From the NCBI GenBank assembly GCA_034766995.1, contig CM068317.1:49914425-49978424 (forward strand): a stretch of DNA of 64,000 bases, written 5' to 3'. The translations under genes and the position numbers were made by a program. Positions 1 to 11,690 of the stretch are shown here, one piece after another; position 1 is the first letter of the stretch, and each line of letters begins with the position of its first letter. This DNA is from Acanthacorydalis orientalis (lineage: Eukaryota; Arthropoda; Insecta; Megaloptera; Corydalidae). The notes under the pieces were generated by a model, which saw nothing but the letters and a program-made list of their open reading frames with translations, was not told the DNA's origin and did not search any database.

Positions 1-10
1 TACGCCGATA

Positions 11-185
11 GACAGAGTAATGGAGGCACGGATGGAGATGGTGCTCGAGGCCAGATGGTGGATACAAATCTAAAAATGTCGACAGAGAGTAATGAAGGCA
101 CGGATAGAGGGTTGCACGAAGCCAGATGGCGGATATAAATGTAGTAATGTCGATTGAGAGTAATGGAGGCACGAGTAGAGACCCT
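11..185. repeat. Minisatellite, about 70-bp period, 2.5 units
   Basis: Units start at about 11, 81 and 152. Each begins with a GAnnGAGAGTAATGgAGGCACG-like block followed by GGCCAGATGG-like and ATAAATnTA-like blocks, with roughly 80% agreement between units by eye. The array is cut by the left edge of the window, so its true copy number is unknown. No long reading frame supports it being coding. Confidence 0.8.
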
Positions 186-814
186 TAATGGTAAAAAAGA
201 TGTTTAACTCTAATCAACTCTCTCTCGCTTCCTCATTTTAAATAATCATTAGATGAATCCACTGTCTTTTTTCCTATAACACAAAATTGTACATTAAATT
301 ATATTCTGTATGTATTTGTTTTTTTTTAAAAAAATCATTTCTTGTTTCGACCCTAACCAGAAACGACATATCTGAATAGTTTGTTGGGATCGTCAATTGA
401 ATCGGTTCGCGGAACGGGACCCTAATTTGTATCACATTTAATATTCGTTTCGCATAACTGCTGCCCTCTTCGAAGAAACACGGGAAAATTACACACTAGC
501 TGCCGCGTCGAAAGCCACAACGGCCGGCCGGAGTGAACTGCAATTAACCTAATTTATGATTTTATCAACTAGCAGTAATCCGGTGAAATCAACATTTGCA
601 TCAAATGAAATAATGTTTCGTGGTAACGTGACTATTTGCACACACACACACACCAGCGTATGTGTCTGTGTGTGTGTTTATGACGACGCTGCCGACGACA
701 GAATTAAAAGAAATTATTTCTGTACGGACGTGGAAAAAATAAATTAGTTAGATCACGAAACGTCGACGTTGATTATACCTTTCGCACGACCTAAAATGTA
801 TGCTTCACGTAGAA

Positions 815-836
815 GTGTGTGTGTGTGTGTGTGTGT
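815..836. repeat. (GT)n microsatellite
   Basis: Uninterrupted GT dinucleotide run of about 22 bp. Confidence 0.95.
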
Positions 837-917
837 AGAAATATACATATATATGCATCTTCCACTTCGTATAAATATTTTTTATGGACCTCTTTCGTAC
901 CTCGACAAAGTACGAAC

Positions 918-945
918 ATATATATATATATATATATATATATAA
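918..945. repeat. (AT)n microsatellite
   Basis: Uninterrupted AT dinucleotide run of about 28 bp. Confidence 0.95.
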
Positions 946-1227
946 AGGGATGAGTGTGAGGGCGAGTTTACGATTATATCAGAGGAACTTGCAGCATTTA
1001 AAAAGTCCACATAAATCACGGATAGGTCATGAACTCGAAACATGTTCCGGCCGAATTGAATTTCGTGGAAGGCATAGCGCGTTGTAACGTTTCCGGGACA
1101 CCGTTCTGTTTTCATTTTGTATCCGAACTGGAGTATTCAACGAGTGTTCGTTCCTACAAACGAACTTTCACACTTTTCAATCTTATCATGTCGGTGCACG
1201 TATTCGTACATGTTCGCCACTTATTTC

Positions 1228-1490
1228 TACTTAACTTTTCAGGACTTTGCTCGATACTCTCCTGTACATATTGAATATTCTCCTCGGCTAGAATCGAACG
1301 ACTGTCTTACTAACTACGCCTTGTTATCGAAAACGTGCAACCTAACGATTGACCAATGACTCCTGTTCGAACACTAAAATAACGATGATATGCTCGATGC
1401 GTTCTAAATAATTGAACGTCGATTTTCAAAATAAAATTCAGTTGCTTTGGTACGTCGTTCCGTCATATACCTTTACATGATGAATTCCAT
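1228..1490 (-). mobile_element. DDE transposon fragment, 5' end with HTH (same family as 15.1-16.2 kb)
   Basis: This segment aligns by eye with 15990-16250 along its length. Both have a CTCCTGTACA block, a GAAAACGTGC block, a CCTGTTCGAACA block and the same distal block ending TACCTTTACATGAT. Read on the minus strand it encodes a degenerate peptide containing ENIQYVQESIEQSP, against ENIQRVQETIYQSP in the other copy. That is the linker after the helix-turn-helix in insect Tc1/mariner-superfamily transposases. It carries stops, and the catalytic part is absent. The outer end is not delimited. Confidence 0.7.
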
Positions 1491-2689
1491 GATGTTTTAT
1501 TTATAAAATTCTAACAAGAAAAGAGAAAAACGTTTAAAAAGAAGTATTAACTATCCAAACCCCTTTGTTATTTTTACGCCGTCCTGTATTTATTTAAAAA
1601 ATATTTAATAACTACGAGTTAAATCTATTTTTTTTAAAAAAAATCAACCAAACAGGACAAACCCTCATTATAAAATCTTGATTAAACAGTTTAATAGTTC
1701 AGTTAATCTCCGATATCTCAGAAATACAATATTCTTTCCCTTAACCCAACCATTTTGCCGGTACGCTCCTAACATGCGAAAATCCCCACACATGTACGCA
1801 CAGATTTCCACCGAAATCTTCGTTCTCGGCAAAACCTACCCGTCCCATATTTACAGCCGTGCGCTGCTGCGCAAGCGGTAATAAAAAAAATGCATAAGGA
1901 GCTGTAGAGGAAAAAAAACCTGTTTGTTTATCGCTCAAAAGAGGTCGACGCTCGTGTGCGTCTATTCAATCAGCCGACCTAAATTAGATTTATGGCGGTT
2001 TTCTCTTTTTATCAATTTCGTGCCGGTTTCTTATATTTTCCAGGAGGGAATCTCGTCCCGTCGTTCGCCACGCACGGCGGCCGCCTGACCTGCAAGTCGG
2101 TCAGAGGAGACGCGTTCCGAGAAACAATTCATATCAATTTATACTGATTTGTTTAGAATCAGTTCCACCCCCGTATCATAAATAATGTCGCGGCGTGTGA
2201 AGTGGACGGGAGGAGAATGCGATGGAGTTAGATTTGTATGCGTGTTGTACGTGATCGGTTCTAGTTTTATTCACATTTTCAGCGACCGGATTTGTCAATT
2301 AAGTCACAATTATATGTCACTCTACGTTCTTTACAACATCTCTGATATATTATCATCTTCCAACTTAGTGTCCTTAGATCATTCCTGATGTATTCCGAGA
2401 TGACCGAGCTGGACTCTTGTTCTTTCGAATCGCCTAAGTTTTTTATTTATGAACAACTTTTCTCCACTGCTGGTTTTAAGTCCAACTGAAGACTGTCTTT
2501 GTGACAATATTCGTGTTTAGTGTTCGAGACAGTCTTCCATATCTAGAAGACGATTCTGACCGTCTTTGTCTTTTTGAATCAGCAAAATTATTCATCTAAT
2601 AAAATCTTTTCTCTACTAGGTTCAGGTAGATGTCGAATGATTATATTTGAGACTTTATCTTTAAGACACTCTTCAATATCTAATGGATG
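1491..2689. other. Intergenic, no gene seen
   Basis: AT-rich sequence. Two stretches at about 2415-2510 and 2570-2680 resemble each other loosely (GAATC, then a TTATT-rich run, then CTTTTCTCnACT, then GGTT), which may be a very old direct duplication. Nothing else is recognisable. Confidence 0.5.
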
Positions 2690-2965
2690 GTACATTTACT
2701 GAAACTAGTAGTGAAGAACAGCCACTCAAATGATCCAAAAAGACGAAAACCATCATCGGTTTATGAGCTTCTCGTTCTTGCAGAATTTTCCTAACGAGTT
2801 AAGAGCCTTCTTCAGACCCACAGGATTATAAGACAGTAAAGCGAGGCCATCAGAATAGAGTAGCATATTTATTTGTTCTTCACCTATGTACGGTGATGTT
2901 GTTTCGGCACTTTCCATTACTTGTGTAAAATCGAGAGTGCGAACAACTCGGGTGATGATACAAAT
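2690..2965 (-). pseudogene. Non-LTR retrotransposon reverse transcriptase fragment
   Basis: On the minus strand from about 2965 to 2752 there is an open stretch matching the palm region of jockey/CR1-like LINE reverse transcriptases. A hydrophobic MLLYSDGLALLSYNPVGL block is followed by LKKALNSLGKFCKNEKLI. Functional enzymes have the catalytic box as YADD; here it reads YSDG, so the second aspartate is lost. The frame then stops and no endonuclease, Gag or poly(A) tail is seen nearby. It is an isolated dead fragment. The family call rests on motif recognition without a database search. Confidence 0.75.
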
Positions 2966-3378
2966 CCCTATTTTACCTAGTTAAGGCACTGATACGAGAT
3001 ATGTTGAACAGTACGTTTTATTTTATTCTAGACCTTAATTTACTTTTTCATAAGAAAAAATGAACGGCATTTCTGTCGACTTCTTCTATATTCCGTTTTA
3101 AATCGTCGTACGGATTTCGTTTCATCCGAAGAACTACAAACGCGCATTGTTCACTTTCAGTAATTTCCAATCAGATATCAGAATCTAATTAACTGATTGA
3201 AGTCTTTTGTAATATATATATAGAAAGAGAAAGCAGATAACAAAAGGGTTATACGTTTCTGTATTACGTATCGAAACATTTTTTTTAATTAACGTTCTTT
3301 TCTGTAAACATTCAGCCGTGTAAAACGAAACATATTTTATAAGTATCATTTTCATATGTGTGTGACAGAGCGAAAGAG

Positions 3379-3424
<46 letters not shown>

Positions 3425-4489
3425 CATTTGTATCTGATACCCTCAAAAGAATCCTCGTCGTCTGTTCGTCCATTCATTCATTTATTCATTTCCAGAAAAG
3501 AAATCACACGCGCGCGCACACACACACACACGAGCAAATGAATGTGCGCGTGCCGCGCGGACCGTTCACGTCATCGTCGCGACGACCGAGTTCGTTCCTC
3601 GCCCGAGATCGACCCAGCAACATCAACGGACTGACGTCGACATGCGCACCGAAATGCGAGCCTCGCAGACCGAAACTTCTTCTCATTGTGTGTACGTACT
3701 ACTCAATGCATACTCGAGTGGGTTAATACGATAAGAGTTTATATAATATTGTTCCGTTCGAAAGGAGCGCCTCTCCTTTTTCTAAAAAGTAAAAAAACGC
3801 CCCCGTTCGCATGGAATATTTCTAATATGTATTCAAACATTTTAAAGATGTCCGCTCGGTCCATCCACATGGATTTATGTGTACAAAATGTGTACATTTC
3901 GACAGATGATAGTTTTTTTAACCATTTGTTCACTGGTTTCCTTAAAATGTCAAATTGAAGAGTGGAATTTCTATTATGGCAAAGCACAACGTGTGCGAAC
4001 GCAAGAAAAATGAACTAGTTCTCTTTTTAAAATGTAAACTTAAGAACGACCGTTCCATTTTCTACATGAATTCCTATTGATAATTAATTCTATACAAAAG
4101 GAAATTAAGGGAAACACTTTAATTTATTTTATATCGTGCGATAGAACTTAATATTATAAACAATCAAATATTAAAATCGACGGAACGAATCGTTAAAAAA
4201 GTCAATCTCTTCGACTAATCTTAGAGTTTGAGTGAAAAACGCTAAATATTCTCAGCCTAGATAGGAAAGAATCTATATAAATAAAAAAGATTTATATTTT
4301 TCTATACAATGTCCCATAACTTCAATATATTCTTATAGGACTCAATTAGCAATTTTATGCCCTGATAAAAATAATCTTCTGTTTTCATATTAAAATCGTC
4401 AATTACCACCGTTTTCAGTTAAATACCATTGAAACGCTGTCCATGTAAACAATTTTTCTAATTATTAATAATACCGAAATGGTAGAAGG
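2966..4489. other. Intergenic with TA and CA tracts and a GC-rich patch
   Basis: Holds a (TA)19 tract at 3383-3420 and a (CA)n run near 3513-3532. It also holds a CG-rich patch at 3540-3690 with short open frames on both strands but no domain, start context or splice pattern. The remainder is plain AT-rich DNA. Confidence 0.5.
3383..3420. repeat. (TA)n microsatellite
   Basis: Uninterrupted TA run of about 38 bp preceded by a GA-rich stretch. It is the source of several tyrosine-isoleucine shadow frames. Confidence 0.95.
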
Positions 4490-4758
4490 AATTATGTCTG
4501 GATTGGACGTTGGGTAATCGAGTTCATGGAAGCCGCCCTCTTAAACAGCGGCTTGAGAAACGGTTGAACTGGTGCGTGGTCGTGCAACAAGCGCACTCCT
4601 TTTATTAGTTCTCCACGGATATCATCCCGAAAAAATGTTTCATAATGTGAACCAGTGGCAGTGAGATTGCACCCCTGAAAATCGACTAATGAAATATTCT
4701 TGCAATCGCAAAAACAACGCGGCCATGATATTTTTTCTAGACTGAGACAACACGTCAT
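4490..4758 (-). pseudogene. mariner transposase catalytic-domain relic
   Basis: The minus strand is open for 88 codons, which line up with the middle of a mariner transposase. A KISWPRCFCDCKNISLVDF stretch corresponds to the beta-strands around the usual W-D-xxGI-LVDF region. GSHYETFF corresponds to the conserved Y-x-xxL segment. LLHDHAPV corresponds to the HDNAP(R/H) box that carries the second catalytic aspartate. It ends where the NHPPYSPDLAPSD block would follow, here reduced to NSITQRPIQT. N-terminal HTH and inverted repeats are not seen, so this is an internal fragment. Confidence 0.7.
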
Positions 4759-5232
4759 GCTTAGAATATTCTGCGCTACCCTTGTACGATGCTCCTCACT
4801 GTCTACTCGTAGGTTTTATTTGATAAAACACACACACATACACACACCTAAGGACTGTAGGACGAGCACAGTTCCTGTCGATCCGCGCCGACGTCGCGAA
4901 ACACGCAATTTTCTTTGCAATCGAGTCCGGGTCGTTCAGCCGCTCGGTTCGCTCGTGAAATCTTCTGCGGGACGTCGTCGCGCCCGTGCTCATTAGACGG
5001 CGTCGGCGGGCGACGCCTTAATCAACACGTTCCGCGTCCACAATCCACCGCAATTATTTTGAATAAATCTTTTAATCTTGTTTATGTTCGAGAACGTGAT
5101 TACAGCGAAAGAATCGGATTCGGCAGGATAATACGACGGCTTACATTCAACTTAAATGGCGCGTCGACGGATGACTCCGCGACGGGTGCACACAGACGGC
5201 GAAACTTTTATAATTGTGTGTCGGCGAGAATT

Positions 5233-5263
<31 letters not shown>

Positions 5264-5923
5264 TGTTAACATGCGCGTGGATTACTCTTCATTGACTACT
5301 TTGAAAAGGGAAAAACAATTAATATCGAATATTATGTAAACTCATTACAGTGTGTGAACGATGGAATCAAGAAAAAACGAATGAAAATCAAATACAAGCC
5401 GGATTTAACCCCGAGCGACTTGTATCTCTTCGGCTAAAAACGTAAAATCTGGGGACGTTATCGTACACAGATTATCCGTCGTGACCGCGTCGCATCGAGG
5501 CTAATTGCACACCGGCGTGTTTGGACGACGCCGTTCTGCGACGGACGGTCCTGTGTATCTCTGGACGACGACGGCCGACGCGTCTCCCACACGCTCTCCA
5601 TCACGTCGAAATTCGATTACGACGCGTCGGATGTTTGTTTGGGGCGCATTAAAAGATCATACGGGACCGTCGCGGCGTTCGCAAATAATCGGCACGCCGT
5701 CGATCGGTTAATGTATCGAACACGTATCTGATTATTAGTCGAACGACGACCACTCTGCGCGATCATTTCGCCAGCATATGAAATGTACACGGACGTATCA
5801 GTGGCGTGCGTTAAATAATGAACAGCTTTTATGTAAAATTATATAGAGAGGGAAATGTAAACATTTAATCCAAAATAGATATACGGGACAACACACCCTG
5901 AAACAGCCATCAATAATAATAAT

Positions 5924-5955
<32 letters not shown>

Positions 5956-6194
5956 TCCTAGTCGTATGAACCTAAGTGTATGTTTATGAGCTTGTGAAGT
6001 TCTGTAATAAATTGTAAACTAGTTCAACTGTACCGAAACTATTTAATCTTACAATATGTGTGATGAATCGTTGGAAGTACAAGACTATTTCTGTTACGAA
6101 AATGTGTTAACACCGGATGCGTAGTGCACAGCGTTCGAGACTGATTTGCCTGACGCTCGTTTCTCCTCCTACGTCGGAATCTTTAGCGGCAAAC
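4759..6194. other. Intergenic with GC-rich patches and GA/TA tracts
   Basis: CG-rich patches at about 4860-5050 and 5490-5710 alternate with AT-rich DNA. TA tracts run directly into GA tracts at 5231-5262 and 5923-5955. Open frames in the CG-rich patches have no recognisable domains. Confidence 0.5.
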
Positions 6195-6435
6195 CGTGAA
6201 TTCCAGTTGAAAGAAATGCTGGCGAAGCATGAGATTTGTTCCTGAAGAAGCTGTTGTGATAGATAAAATATGTACAGCAATCGAAGAGGTCCGAAAATTA
6301 ATTACCACTTCAACGATTCAACGAGCAAAGTAATACAAAACAATGGGGGTATTTTCAGGACTGAAATATATTCTATTTGTTCGTAAATAAACATTCATTT
6401 TCTATGAAAATGGCATCGAGTTAATTTGTACACCT
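6195..6435 (+). mobile_element. mariner-type 3' end relic
   Basis: The plus strand reads AIEEVRKLITTSTI, then after decay NNGGYFQD and a stop. These are degenerate forms of the mariner C-terminal helix (EEVRK-IxxFI) and the terminal V-x-NNGDYFxD. The 3' flank ACATTCATTTTCTA...AATTAATTTGTAC is shared with the copy ending near 32360, so both belong to one family. Everything upstream of the C-terminus is missing or unrecognisable. Confidence 0.6.
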
Positions 6436-7143
6436 TTATATATATATATATAGAGGTGTCTCCAAAGTTACCATCTACTTTGAAAAATAATGAGAATAAA
6501 AAAAACGGGTTTAAGATATGAAAAAAATATTTATCTCGGCAAAGAATTAATGCTATTTATGTATCTGTCTCCGCATGGGGAACATCGGTGTCTCTGTCTA
6601 CTGACCACGTACACTTATCGCATGATGGCACAGCGCTCCGTCCAGTTAAAAAATCACCGTGTCAAGAATGTCATCTACAAAAAGTTGTGGTTCGACGAAT
6701 CGTTCAGGCATGCCAAGATACACAGTTCCTGTAACCGTAACCTCTGAAAAGATGGAAGATCCGTACATCTTTGACTGAGTCGTACCGAGCCAGACATTCA
6801 CTTTCGGTGTGTCTCGTTTCCATTCAAGAGAAATAGTTCGTTTCTCTTCAGCTCAAATTCGATAGATGCGTCGATTAACCTTTCCATATGTGTGGAACGT
6901 CTCTTTATAAATTACAGAAAATTCTAAATATCAATTAACTTTTTCTCCAAATACACAAACTTGCACCTAAATTACATCTCTGTATGCAAGCATGTCACTG
7001 GAATAGATACTGACTTTTGAGACTCTCTCTACCAATATTGAACAGGAATATTGTCATTCGAGTACGAATGTTCAGCAAGTAAATTCGTGTATTGACGTTT
7101 GTGATTTGAAAAATAACTTATTCTACGTGAGAATTGGAGTAGA

Positions 7144-7179
<36 letters not shown>

Positions 7180-7195
7180 CATTTATATATATATG

Positions 7196-7242
<47 letters not shown>

Positions 7243-8734
7243 ATATATATGTATATATATATATATCTGTGTGTGTGTATGCTACAGAGATTTATGAATA
7301 AAACACGAGGCCTCTTTATTCCTGTGACATTAATCCGCGGCCGAATAAATATTTATTCGGTTCGATTTTCATGCAAACACGGATCGCTATATAAAATACG
7401 GTCCGTGCTTGGCGGGAGTCCGGATCCGCGCTGCACGGACAGACGATCCGGATTCGATTCCGGCCGCGCTGAATATTTCAGTGGGTGCGCACACGTCGCG
7501 GCTCCCCGATCGCGCGACGTCTCGCCAACCCGACGTTCGTTTCGATAATTCCGGACGGCGATCGCGGCCTTCTCCTATATTTAATATTCAGACATCCCGA
7601 CGTGTTCGTCCGTCATTGTTTTTTCGCTCGACGGTCGTCGCACACCGTTTGTGTTTTCGATAGATTTCCAGGCAATGTTGCAGGTACGGTCGATAATCGT
7701 CCTCGATCGGAAGATTTTCTTATGATTCTTAAGGTTTTCAGAATTTATTTGTGATGGCAGCTACGTTTATTTACAGTTGTTACAAAAAAAGTGATTCTTA
7801 TACAGAGAAACAGCTTTTCAGGCGTGTACGAGAAGAAAGAACGGAAGAGTTAAAAACTGAACTCGTTTCATTTTCAATACATGTTCTGTCTCTATTCAGT
7901 AAACATATCGTTAACTGGTTGAAGACTCGCACTGGACCATCGCTCGATGTTTACTAAATAGTCATGAATAACTTAACAATCTACCACTTAATTTCACTCT
8001 CTCATTCTAATTGTTAATAAATGCGCCTGCTTTAGAAATCTCCTGCTCCGGTGGCGCATCCGTTATCTAATTTTTACCTCCCGTGTTCGATCTCACCGAC
8101 GATGATAGCGACCACGTCCGATCTCTCTGTCGCGCCGGCTCATTCGGACACGGTCTGTTCATTCGACGGGACGACATCAAGTTCAGCACCGACATAAATT
8201 ACACGACAGATTCCCTTTCAGCGCCGCTTCTTCGAAACTCCGTTCGTTCCACGCTCTCGAAAGTATCATCATTATGTGCGGAAATCACTTTAGAAAGATC
8301 TCTGGCGCCGCGCCAAACATCCTATATCTCTAAATGATTGCACTGCGCCGAAGGTTATAAACATGCGCGATGATCTAAGTTAAACATATTGTAAAATTTC
8401 ATTGTCGCATGTTAATGCAGTTTAAACAAGAACGGAAAATCTCTCATATCTATATACATGTGTGTATATATATATAGTGTGTATGAAAAGCAAACATGTG
8501 CGAACTTCTTATAACTCTATTATTTTTCCCATTCCATTCTCGATTCCCCATCACCAATTTATGTAGAAGTATTTCCATTTAAATGATTTTTTTGTGCGTT
8601 CGATCAAATCTATAAATATTATCAACGTCTTTTTGAATTCTATTCCGATATTCATGTTCGTTCTATGCAGTTCAGTGAGAATTGAACGAGCGTGTCGTTG
8701 TGCGAATACTGAGTACAGTCTGTACGCGAATGGA
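6436..8734. other. Intergenic with a compound microsatellite and a GC-rich patch
   Basis: Just after a (TA)n run, TAGAGGTGTCTCCAAAGTTAC at about 6451 resembles the outer ends of Tc1/mariner-type elements, but no matching far end was found. A compound (CT)n(TA)n(TG)n tract covers 7146-7278. CG-rich DNA at 7340-7680 and 8080-8320 is open in several frames without a recognisable product. Confidence 0.5.
7146..7278. repeat. Compound (CT)n(TA)n(GT)n microsatellite
   Basis: About 18 bp of CT is followed by roughly 100 bp of TA with interspersed GTATGT, then a short GT run. Confidence 0.95.
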
Positions 8735-9010
8735 CGCTTCTTTATGTCGAGAAGAAAATAGATAAGCTACTCAATTATAGATCAATAACGGTCGACGACA
8801 CTCCCATGTTTAGTTAGAAAGTACCTTAAATACTGTCCTGTCATTAAAAAAAAAACAACAACAATTTAATTTTTGTCTCCACATTCCATAAAAAAATTGT
8901 AATTAAAAAGGTTCGATAAATGATTAACGATTTGTTTTTTTTCGTCGCCTATTCATAATTCGATGACGACGCCATCACCTTCAGAGCGTCAAGGTGCAGA
9001 AAAATCTAAT
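8735..9010 (+). mobile_element. Foldback MITE copy, forward arm, plus inner part near-identical to 14.0 kb
   Basis: The right part (about 8895-9010) carries the family core in forward orientation: GGTTCGATAAATGATTAACG, then ATTCGATGACGACGCCATCA, then CCTTCAGAGCGTCAAGGTG. The left part (8735-8945) is the reverse complement of 14005-14215 with only scattered differences, including the GACACTCCCATG and GTCTCCACATTCCAT blocks. The two copies therefore form an inverted pair about 5 kb apart. Confidence 0.75.
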
Positions 9011-9033
9011 AAGATTACTAGACAATCACAAAA

Positions 9034-9300
9034 ACAGTTTTGACACCGCGGCTTAATTCATTTTCATAATCGAATTTGTAATTCTATTAACAAATTCAGG
9101 TCGTTTTCTCCAGTTCAATTAGAACAGAATACATTCGTGTCCTTTTTAATCACTGAGTACAGCTCTGTACACAAATGAATTCCTTTTCAGCCGACAAACC
9201 AAAAAAAAAAAGGTTTATGATCAAAAATGTGTTCAATAGATGATTTTTAAATATTATTGATGTCAATTTCAATATCAAATTCTATCGCCATCAGATGGTC
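9034..9300 (+). mobile_element. Foldback MITE copy, forward arm (diverged)
   Basis: Begins with the family terminus ACAGTTTTGACACCGCGGCT, continues with AATTCATTTTCA, and later has CACAAATGAATTCCTTTTC, GATCAAAAATGTGTTCAATA and a decayed core ending CTATCGCCATCAGATGG. The arm is expanded by about 100 bp relative to other copies. Confidence 0.55.
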
Positions 9301-9559
9301 AATGTATAGAATATGTTACTCTTTTAAAAGACTTAAGTATTTCTGTAATCAAGAATTGAAAAATCATCTCATACAAATCGAACAAGCTCAACAGACAATC
9401 AGAAAAACTGTTCTAGAACACTATAGCCAAATGTTTGATATTAAATCCAGTACATTCATTTGATAACTGACTTTAATCAACTGTAGTATCAAAATTAATA
9501 CAGATTAGATTAAAGTAATCTATTTATATTATCACATATGATTTGATTTTTCATTGCAG

Positions 9560-9772
9560 AATCCACACACTAATTTTTTTCGATTAAAAATTTTCAATCA
9601 ATTATTGTTATTTTCGATTGTCGCTTATGCGCATTTCGACGGTAACGCGATCGTTTTCAGAATGCTAAGGTACAGAAAAGTATGTTATTTTTGATCGAAA
9701 AGTTTCGGCGTTGTTCGTGCGGTGGAAGCGGAATTCATTTGTGAATTCAGCCGCAGTGTCAGGATTAAATTG
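9560..9772. mobile_element. Foldback MITE copy, both arms
   Basis: A forward arm (CGATTGTCGCTTATGCGCAT, then TTCGACGGTAACGCGATCG, then TTCAGAATGCTAAGGTACAG) is followed directly by a reverse arm (TTTTTGATCGAAAAG, AGCGGAATTCATTTGTGAAT, CAGCCGCAGTGTCAGGATT). The outer left terminus is missing. Confidence 0.75.
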
Positions 9773-10839
9773 TGACGAATGGAAAGATTTCAATTATCTT
9801 TTTATAAAAATATATTTTCTCTATAAATAAATACATATGCGTTGTGTGTGTGTACATAATGCAGAGAAAGAGAGCGAGAAGGAGAGGATGTATTGAATCT
9901 CACTGTTGAAAACTGGAACGAACGGGAACCGCTGCTCTGAGCATCACCGCCTCGTACAATTTTGATCATCCGTACGAGACGCATAAAACATTCTATTCAC
10001 CGTTCTGTTATATCGATGTCGGATGAAATTACTTTCTAAATATGATTTGTGAATAGTGGAAAAAGAAAATTTTGTAGAGAAGATGTAGCGCGCGGATCGC
10101 CGTCGTGCTCGCGAGACAAGATAGTGACGTGCACGGTTCGCTCGACGCGATACGGTCTCATCGCGTTCCGTCCCCGTTCGACGGTCGTCGTTGTGCATCC
10201 GCGTCGAACGGACGCAACGTCACGTCGGGACCGAACGAGAGTCGGTCCTGCCTCGCGAATCGTATCTTTTATTCATACAATAATGTAACGGCGCGCTGCT
10301 GTACGCGCTCACTCCGCGTTTTATTTTTCATTTTTAACGGACGGCACCGCACAAGGACGGTCCGGTTCTATGCGCGCACACACACACACGGGCGTCTCGA
10401 AAGTTTCCGGAACGGCTCGACGACATATTCTTCTTGAATGGAACACTTCCGTTTTCGGACTGTATCGAACACGTTTCAGTTCCAACAGTACACTTGTACA
10501 TTGGAATTAACATGAAAGTTGTCCTCTGCGTTTCTGAACGGCCACAAGTTTCTCGTTTCAGCTCGCAACCGTCGATCGTTTTCGATCAGAAAATCTTTTC
10601 TGTTAAGTATACACACAAGTAATGTCGTTTTCTTTCAGATTGAAAAAAAAACATTGCCATCCCGTTCTTCGACGTGATTTATTATCAGATAACCTATATA
10701 CTAATCACATCCCAATCTTATGTCTGTTTCAAGTTTTATTTTTCTTATTTGTTCATGTAACAACTGATGCGGTTACATTTTATAGATATTACTTGAAAGT
10801 TCAAATCAGTGTATTCTATACATGTATTCTATACATATA

Positions 10840-10898
<59 letters not shown>

Positions 10899-10910
10899 AA
10901 TATTTATTGT
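9773..10910. other. Intergenic with a GC-rich patch
   Basis: CG-rich sequence at 10080-10430 is open on both strands but shows no recognisable domain. A TA tract at 10843-10890 abuts the 1-kb inverted-repeat element. Confidence 0.5.
10843..10890. repeat. (TA)n microsatellite, left flank of the 1-kb TIR element
   Basis: About 48 bp of TA followed by GTATGTAT. A similar tract lies on the far side of the element at 11927-11970, as if the element inserted within one TA array. Confidence 0.95.
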
Positions 10911-11109
10911 TCTAGGACAATTACCCTCTGGACAACCCCCTCCCCTCGAATAGTAACACCCCGTCAATAACCCCCCGGACAATAACCTTCGTGTAGAATC
11001 CTCACCAGACCTTAACCTCCAATGTAAAAAAAAACTGAACATTAATCCTTTGTATAAGAATAAAAAATCTTTAAAAAAAAATTCCTTGACTCAACAAATA
11101 ATGATATAT

Positions 11110-11305
11110 GTCGTAGGCAAAGCCCTACTTTGACTAGTCAATATATATATTCTGATGTATAAAATTAAATTTATATCACGTTCATCCACAACTTCACTTT
11201 TACTCTTTTTTGGCTCGGTCAAGCGCAGGTATACAGCCCTAAACAGAGGTTCTAATTCGAACTTTGACTAATGGTGGCCGGACAAAGTCGAACTTTGCCT
11301 ACGAC
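11110..11305. mobile_element. Nested MITE, 196 bp, 13-bp perfect TIRs
   Basis: The left end GTCGTAGGCAAAG (11110-11122) is the exact reverse complement of CTTTGCCTACGAC (11293-11305). The pairing resumes after a 4-base difference with ACTTTG/CAAAGT, so the repeat extends to about 23 bp. A further TTGACTAGTCAA/TTTGACTAATGG similarity lies inside. There is no open frame. The superfamily is unknown. Confidence 0.65.
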
Positions 11306-11454
11306 GGATACAAAAATCTATTATAGTATTTATATATTTAAAAATCACATTAATTGCAGTTTTTTAAATTAATTACTATACGAGAAAATCGAAGGTATGG
11401 AAAAAAACCTGCCTTCATTGAAAAGGGTCAGTGTTGAGTATTAATTCGTAATTA

Positions 11455-11690
11455 ATAATATTAAACTACATTTCCTGTGGAAGATTTCAATATTTTAAAT
11501 GACTTAATTTTCTCTCTGTCTATCCTAAAATCTGTACATTAGGTTTTAGTATAATTGTGAATAATAACACAAAACTATATTTTCTCTTAGAGATTTCAAT
11601 ATTTTAAAAGTAATTGTTTTTCTCCCTTCCTCTCACCATCTCGAAATGTGCATTCATTAGGTGTTAGTATAATTTTATATTTGTATGCAT
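11455..11690. repeat. Two tandem AT-rich units inside the 1-kb element
   Basis: Both units carry AGATTTCAATATTTTAAA, a TTTTTCTC pyrimidine run, a CTnnAAATnTGnACATTAGG-like block and GTTTTAGTATAATT or GTGTTAGTATAATT. The period is about 115 bp. Confidence 0.65.

Larger units (their letters stand above)
186..1227. other. Intergenic, no gene seen
   Basis: AT-rich sequence with a short (CA)n/(TG)n patch at 640-690, a (TG)11 tract at 815-836 and a (TA)n tract at 918-945. The small open frames here run through these simple repeats and show no family resemblance. Confidence 0.6.

Noticed and set aside
6451..6760. Possible separate TIR element starting GAGGTGTCTCCAAAGTTAC
   Set aside because: No convincing inverted partner was found at either distance tried; kept only as a remark in the gap entry.
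7435..7475. tRNA T-arm-like sequence (CCGGATTCGATTCCGG)
   Set aside because: The loop would be six bases instead of seven, and no anticodon arm or acceptor stem fits around it.
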